Assembly (NCBI RefSeq): GCF_013112245.1 | Contig: NZ_WVRN01000001.1 | Span: forward strand, 624,501 to 688,500 | DNA: 64,000 bases | Reading direction: 5' to 3' | Source of the DNA: Ruegeria sp. HKCCD4315 | GTDB lineage: Bacteria > Pseudomonadota > Alphaproteobacteria > Rhodobacterales > Rhodobacteraceae | Shown here: positions 61,064 to 64,000 of the stretch, piece by piece | How positions within the stretch are numbered: position 1 is the first letter of the stretch | How the letters are laid out: every line of letters starts with the position of its first letter | Position numbers and translations under genes: made by a program | Notes under the pieces: model-generated | What the model saw: the letters and a program-made list of their open reading frames with translations, nothing else | Database searches by the model: none | What the model was told of the DNA's origin: nothing

Positions 61064-61941
61064 CTTCACAACGGCGGATCGTATTGGTCACTGGCCCGTC
61101 AGGCGCAGGCCGGTCCACCGCGATCCACGTACTGGAAGATCTTGGCTTCGAGGCGATTGATAACCTGCCGATGGGGTTGTTGCTGCGCCTGCTCGATAGC
61201 GCCGATAGCGATCGTCCAATGGCGTTGGGCGTTGATGCCCGCAATCGGGATTTTTCGACAATCAGATTTATCGAGTTGGCCGAAAAACTGGGTCGTATGG
61301 CGCAAGTGGATCTGACGGTTCTGTATCTGGATTGTAGTGATGACGTTCTGCTGCGTCGGTTTTCGGAAACCCGTCGCCGTCACCCGGTCGCAAGAGATGC
61401 CAGCCCAGAAACCGGCATCCGGCGTGAAAAGGAACTTCTGGCCCCGATCCGCGAGATTGCCGATACGCTGATCGACACCAGTCTTTTGAACGTGCATCAG
61501 TTACGCGAAGAGGTTGAAACCTGGTTTGCCCCCAAGGATGGGCGGCACCTTGCGGTTTCGATTGAATCTTTCTCGTATAAACGCGGGCTGCCGCGCGGGC
61601 TGGATATGGTGTTCGACTGCCGGTTCCTTGCCAATCCCTACTGGCGCCCCGAGTTGCGTGCAGCGGATGGTCGACACCCGGATGTCGCGCACTATGTGCA
61701 ATCGGACACGACCTATTTGCCGTTTTATGAACGTGTCATGGATCTGCTAAATCTTTTGTTGCCCGCATTTCGGGCCGAAGGTAAAGCGCACCTGTCTGTG
61801 GCCTTTGGATGTACCGGGGGGCAACACCGCTCTGTTGCAATGGCCGAAGCCGTGGCAAAGGCCCTTGCCGAAGGTGGCCAGCAAGTGGCAATTAGGCATC
61901 GCGAAATGGAACGCCGGACGTTGAATGTGAGGTCGGATTGA
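61048..61941 (+). CDS. rapZ: RNase adapter protein RapZ (YvcJ family)
   Basis: A P-loop protein; in E. coli it guides RNase E to the GlmZ small RNA. The 297-residue product has the P-loop VLVTGPSGAGRSTAIHVLED, DNLPMGLLLRLLD, IESFSYKRGLPRGLDMVFDC and the C-terminal SVAFGCTGGQHRSVAMAEAV (a possible binding pocket), all family hallmarks. A second ATG at 61060 could also be the start. Its stop overlaps the EIIA TTG start (TTGA). It is a fixed part of this PTS cluster. Confidence 0.95.
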   Translation: MAEHMTSQRRIVLVTGPSGAGRSTAIHVLEDLGFEAIDNLPMGLLLRLLDSADSDRPMALGVDARNRDFSTIRFIELAEKLGRMAQVDLTVLYLDCSDDVLLRRFSETRRRHPVARDASPETGIRREKELLAPIREIADTLIDTSLLNVHQLREEVETWFAPKDGRHLAVSIESFSYKRGLPRGLDMVFDCRFLANPYWRPELRAADGRHPDVAHYVQSDTTYLPFYERVMDLLNLLLPAFRAEGKAHLSVAFGCTGGQHRSVAMAEAVAKALAEGGQQVAIRHREMERRTLNVRSD

Positions 61942-62330
61942 TCGGAATTGTGATCGTTGCGCATGGGGGGTTGGCTCAGGAATACCTGTCAGCCACACAG
62001 CATGTCGTCGGGCCGCAACCCGGTCTGGTGGCCATTGCAATCGAAGCTGAACACGATCGTGATGCCAAACAGGCCGAGATCTGCCAGGCAGCGGACAGCG
62101 TAGACATGGGCGATGGTGTCGTTGTTGTCACCGATCTGTTCGGCGGAAGCCCGTCGAATCTCAGCCTGAGGGCCTGTGCGCCTCAGGACCGGCGCATTCT
62201 TTATGGCGCCAACCTTCCTATGCTGATCAAATTGGCCAAAAGCCGCCACCTGCCTATCGGCGATGCCGTGCGACAGGCGATGGAGGCTGGACGGAAATAC
62301 ATAAATGCACAAAATGTGACATTGGAATAA
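61938..62330 (+). CDS. PTS EIIA component, mannose-family type
   Basis: A 130-residue phosphocarrier with the phosphorylated His in GIVIVAHGGLAQEYL (His9). VVVTDLFGGSPSNLSLRACA is also typical of EIIA-Man. It lacks any fused EIIB, and no permease is nearby, so it is probably regulatory, as in the incomplete PTS of many alphaproteobacteria. It starts with TTG inside the rapZ stop (TTGA) and is followed by HPr. Confidence 0.93.
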   Translation: MIGIVIVAHGGLAQEYLSATQHVVGPQPGLVAIAIEAEHDRDAKQAEICQAADSVDMGDGVVVVTDLFGGSPSNLSLRACAPQDRRILYGANLPMLIKLAKSRHLPIGDAVRQAMEAGRKYINAQNVTLE

Positions 62331-62346
62331 GACCGGATTGACGACT

Positions 62347-62616
62347 ATGACCAACCGAAGCCTTAAAATTATCAATGAAAAGGGCCTGCATGCCCGCGCC
62401 TCGGCAAAGCTGGTCGAGGTCGTAGAAGGGTTCGATGCTCGCGCCGAGGTGTCAAAAGACGGACTTTCTGCCTCAGGCGACAGTATTATGGGTCTTTTGA
62501 TGTTGGCAGCTTCGCGCGGAACAACTATTGACGTCGAGACGTCGGGGCCGGATGCTGAGGCATTGGCGGAAGCTCTGGAAGCGCTTGTGAATGACAAGTT
62601 CGGAGAGGGGTTCTAA
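62347..62616 (+). CDS. Phosphocarrier protein HPr
   Basis: A small PTS carrier. ATG 62347 gives 89 residues with the active His15 in KIINEKGLHARASAKLVEVV, the canonical place; a TTG start at 62338 would shift it. The HprK target Ser is in SASGDSIMGLLMLAASRGT (the Ser before IMGLL). It forms the PTS with EIIA upstream; EI is not in the window. The gene is sometimes called ptsH. An acyltransferase gene follows after 38 bases. Confidence 0.95.
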   Translation: MTNRSLKIINEKGLHARASAKLVEVVEGFDARAEVSKDGLSASGDSIMGLLMLAASRGTTIDVETSGPDAEALAEALEALVNDKFGEGF

Positions 62617-62654
62617 TCCGCCCCGCCGGGACATGAAAACGGGAAGACCAGGAA

Positions 62655-63554
62655 TTGGCGGAAACGACGCACGAAACCAAGACAAGCCCTGTGGTGGATG
62701 GGACCGCGGATGAGGGCGAAATCTACGACCGTAGAACCCTGACCTATGCGAACTCGTTTGACGATGCCTGGACTTCGACCGCCATTCGGGCCATCGAATG
62801 GTGCACTGGCAAGCTGACCATCCTGCGCATGGTCAACAAATTCGAAAAAAAGAACGAATACTATCGCGGCCAGCGGTTCTGGGGCGGTGCCCTTACGACT
62901 ATGGGAATCGACCTGACCACACCTCAGGAACAGATTGCCCGGATTCCCAAAACCGGTCCCGTCGTTGTGGTTGCCAACCATCCGCACGGTATGGTCGATG
63001 GTATGATCCTGGCCGAGCTGATTGGACGGGTCCGCAGCGATTACCGCATTCTAACCCGCTCAGTTCTAACCGGGCTGGATGAGGCCGCGACATCCTTCAT
63101 GATCCCGGTGCCTTTCCCGCACGACCCCGAGGCGCAAGCCAAGATGCTGGAGATGCGCGGCAAGGCCATGGAGCACCTGAAGAATGGCGGTGTAGTGGCC
63201 TTGTTCCCGTCAGGCGTGGTGATGTCATCGGATGACTGGTTTGGTCCAGCTATCGAGCGGGAATGGAACGTTTTCACCGCCAAAATGATCCGTCGCTCGG
63301 GCGCGCAAGTGTTGCCGATTTTCTTTCCGGGCAGCAACTCGCGCTGGTACCAGATTGCCAATAAACTGTCGCCGATCCTGCGCCAGGGTTTGCTGCTGCA
63401 TGAAATCGTCCGATCCTGCAACAAACCGCAATCGCCGGTTATCGGCGAGCCGATCGGTGATGAAGACATGGAACTGCTCGAGCGCGACCCACGCGGCTTC
63501 ATGGCATGGCTACGGGATCGCACAATGTCCTTGGGCCAGTCAAACAAAGCCTGA
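62655..63554 (+). CDS. Lysophospholipid/glycerol acyltransferase family protein
   Basis: A 299-residue protein with the PlsC-type motif VVVANHPHGMVDGMILAELI (NHxxxxD), FPSGVVMSSDDWFG and QVLPIFFPGSNSRWYQ. The HPHGMVDG form differs from the usual HxSxxD, so the acyl acceptor may be unusual (such as an ornithine lipid precursor), but this is not decidable. The start is taken as TTG 62655 (MAETTHETKT); the AGGA before it is rather close, so it may be wrong. It is the last gene before repeat copy 2. Confidence 0.82.
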   Translation: MAETTHETKTSPVVDGTADEGEIYDRRTLTYANSFDDAWTSTAIRAIEWCTGKLTILRMVNKFEKKNEYYRGQRFWGGALTTMGIDLTTPQEQIARIPKTGPVVVVANHPHGMVDGMILAELIGRVRSDYRILTRSVLTGLDEAATSFMIPVPFPHDPEAQAKMLEMRGKAMEHLKNGGVVALFPSGVVMSSDDWFGPAIEREWNVFTAKMIRRSGAQVLPIFFPGSNSRWYQIANKLSPILRQGLLLHEIVRSCNKPQSPVIGEPIGDEDMELLERDPRGFMAWLRDRTMSLGQSNKA

Positions 63555-63562
63555 TCCGCGTC

Positions 63563-63631
63563 TTCATCTGGCCAAAAGTACCTCGGGGGTGAGCCCGGAT
63601 GAAATCCGGGCGAGGGGGCTGGCCCCCTTTC
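63563..63631 (+). repeat. Dispersed 69-bp repeat with double hairpin terminator (copy 2)
   Basis: Nearly identical to 46523-46591. The hairpins GCCCGGAT/ATCCGGGC and GGGGGCTGGCCCCC are followed by TTTCAA. It lies between the acyltransferase and the convergent dehydrogenase, whose stop codon it touches (TCA at 63630-63632). It can end transcription from the left. Confidence 0.8.
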
Positions 63632-64000
63632 AACGTGTTGGTACCGGAACCTCTCCGCGATAGTCATAGAACCCGCGCTCGGTCTTGCGGCCCAGCCAGC
63701 CAGCCTCGACATATTTCGTCAACAGCGGGCAGGGGCGGTATTTGGTGTCTGCCAGACCGTCGTGCAAGACGTTCATGATCGCCAGGCAGGTATCCAGCCC
63801 GATAAAGTCCGCCAGTTCCAGCGGCCCCATCGGATGATTCGCGCCCAGCTTCATCGACTGGTCGATGGATTGAACGCTGCCGACGCCTTCATACAGGGTA
63901 TAAACGGCTTCGTTGATCATCGGCATCAAGATCCGGTTAACGATAAAGGCCGGGAAATCTTCGGCGCTTGCGGCGGTTTTACCAAGGCGATCGACCACTG
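63630..64000 (-). CDS. 3-hydroxyacyl-CoA (3-hydroxybutyryl-CoA) dehydrogenase, C-terminal fragment
   Basis: Only the C-terminal 123 codons are in the window; the gene enters from the right edge on the minus strand. It includes [20 protein letters not shown] and [20 protein letters not shown] and ends [24 protein letters not shown], the hallmark of the C-terminal domain of the 3HCDH family, short-chain 3-hydroxybutyryl type. It takes part in fatty-acid or polyhydroxybutyrate metabolism, as part of acetate conversion. The N-terminal NAD domain cannot be seen. The stop touches the repeat at 63563-63631. Confidence 0.93.
   Translation of the reverse strand, partial: VVDRLGKTAASAEDFPAFIVNRILMPMINEAVYTLYEGVGSVQSIDQSMKLGANHPMGPLELADFIGLDTCLAIMNVLHDGLADTKYRPCPLLTKYVEAGWLGRKTERGFYDYRGEVPVPTR

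Noticed and set aside
1..64000. tRNA, rRNA, CRISPR, prophage, transposase or integrase genes
   Set aside because: None of the gaps shows a tRNA cloverleaf or repeat-spacer pattern, and no coding frame has transposase, integrase or phage features.

Overview
The window is ordinary, gene-dense chromosome from an alphaproteobacterium of the Rhodobacteraceae, most likely the marine Roseobacter group. Evidence: the ffh-rpsP-rimM-trmD block, F0 genes in the order atpI-atpB-atpE-atpF2(b')-atpF, the pckA/chvI-chvG-hprK-rapZ-EIIA-HPr cluster, an ethylmalonyl-CoA-pathway dehydrogenase (mcd), B12 genes, and many 4-base stop/start overlaps in GC-rich DNA. Species cannot be named from the sequence alone. 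I see no rRNA, tRNA, CRISPR array, prophage or insertion sequence.

Layout. 1-5560 (minus): ffh, two acetyltransferases, chorismate mutase, rpsP, bluB, a 49-residue membrane protein, rimM, a sulfotransferase-like protein and the start of trmD. 5.8-13.4 kb: mixed accessory and regulatory genes (sulfotransferase, prolyl-tRNA editing protein, racemase, azoreductase/LysR pair, DMT exporter, a universal stress protein with an FNR-type box, ArsR, and a LysR gene divergent from a DUF1127-like gene). 13.5-16.2 kb: the F0 ATP synthase operon. 16.3-24.3 kb: glycosyltransferase-like gene, GntR/aminotransferase pair, smc and a thioesterase. 24.3-31.2 kb: lytic transglycosylase and cobD-cobC (minus), a divergent lone receiver protein with a CtrA-type site upstream, glutathionyl-hydroquinone reductase, L,D-transpeptidase and a MalY-type lyase. 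31.3-34.6 kb: def, a degenerate def paralogue, fmt, two small membrane proteins and an arginase-family enzyme. 34.6-39.1 kb (minus): lipoprotein, then a coupled operon ispH-DUF3429-methyltransferase-rnhA-TRIC, and a NYN-domain gene. 39.2-51.1 kb: folK, rpoZ, rsh, DUF2062, pdxJ, LysE, acpS, lepB, rnc, then era, DUF1491 and recO, interrupted by a Tat-exported multicopper oxidase. 51.1-56.2 kb: two lipoproteins, mcd, a TauE-type exporter, a winged-helix gene and a probable unannotated small RNA. 56.2-63.6 kb: pckA divergent from chvI-chvG-hprK-rapZ-EIIA-HPr, then an acyltransferase. The window ends inside a 3-hydroxyacyl-CoA dehydrogenase gene.

How the genes fit together. The right-hand cluster joins a periplasm-sensing two-component system with an incomplete PTS that has no visible sugar permease, next to the gluconeogenic gene pckA; this suggests carbon-status control. 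mcd (acetyl-CoA assimilation) and the 3-hydroxyacyl-CoA dehydrogenase point the same way. The items most worth checking are regulatory or small: the small RNA at about 55943-56039, the structured ffh leader, the three TTAGCGC sites before pckA, the CtrA-type site before the lone receiver, the peptide deformylase paralogue lacking its metal-binding Cys and catalytic Glu, the short ORF overlapping rimM, and a near-identical 69-bp repeat present twice. I found no clear wholly new multi-gene system.
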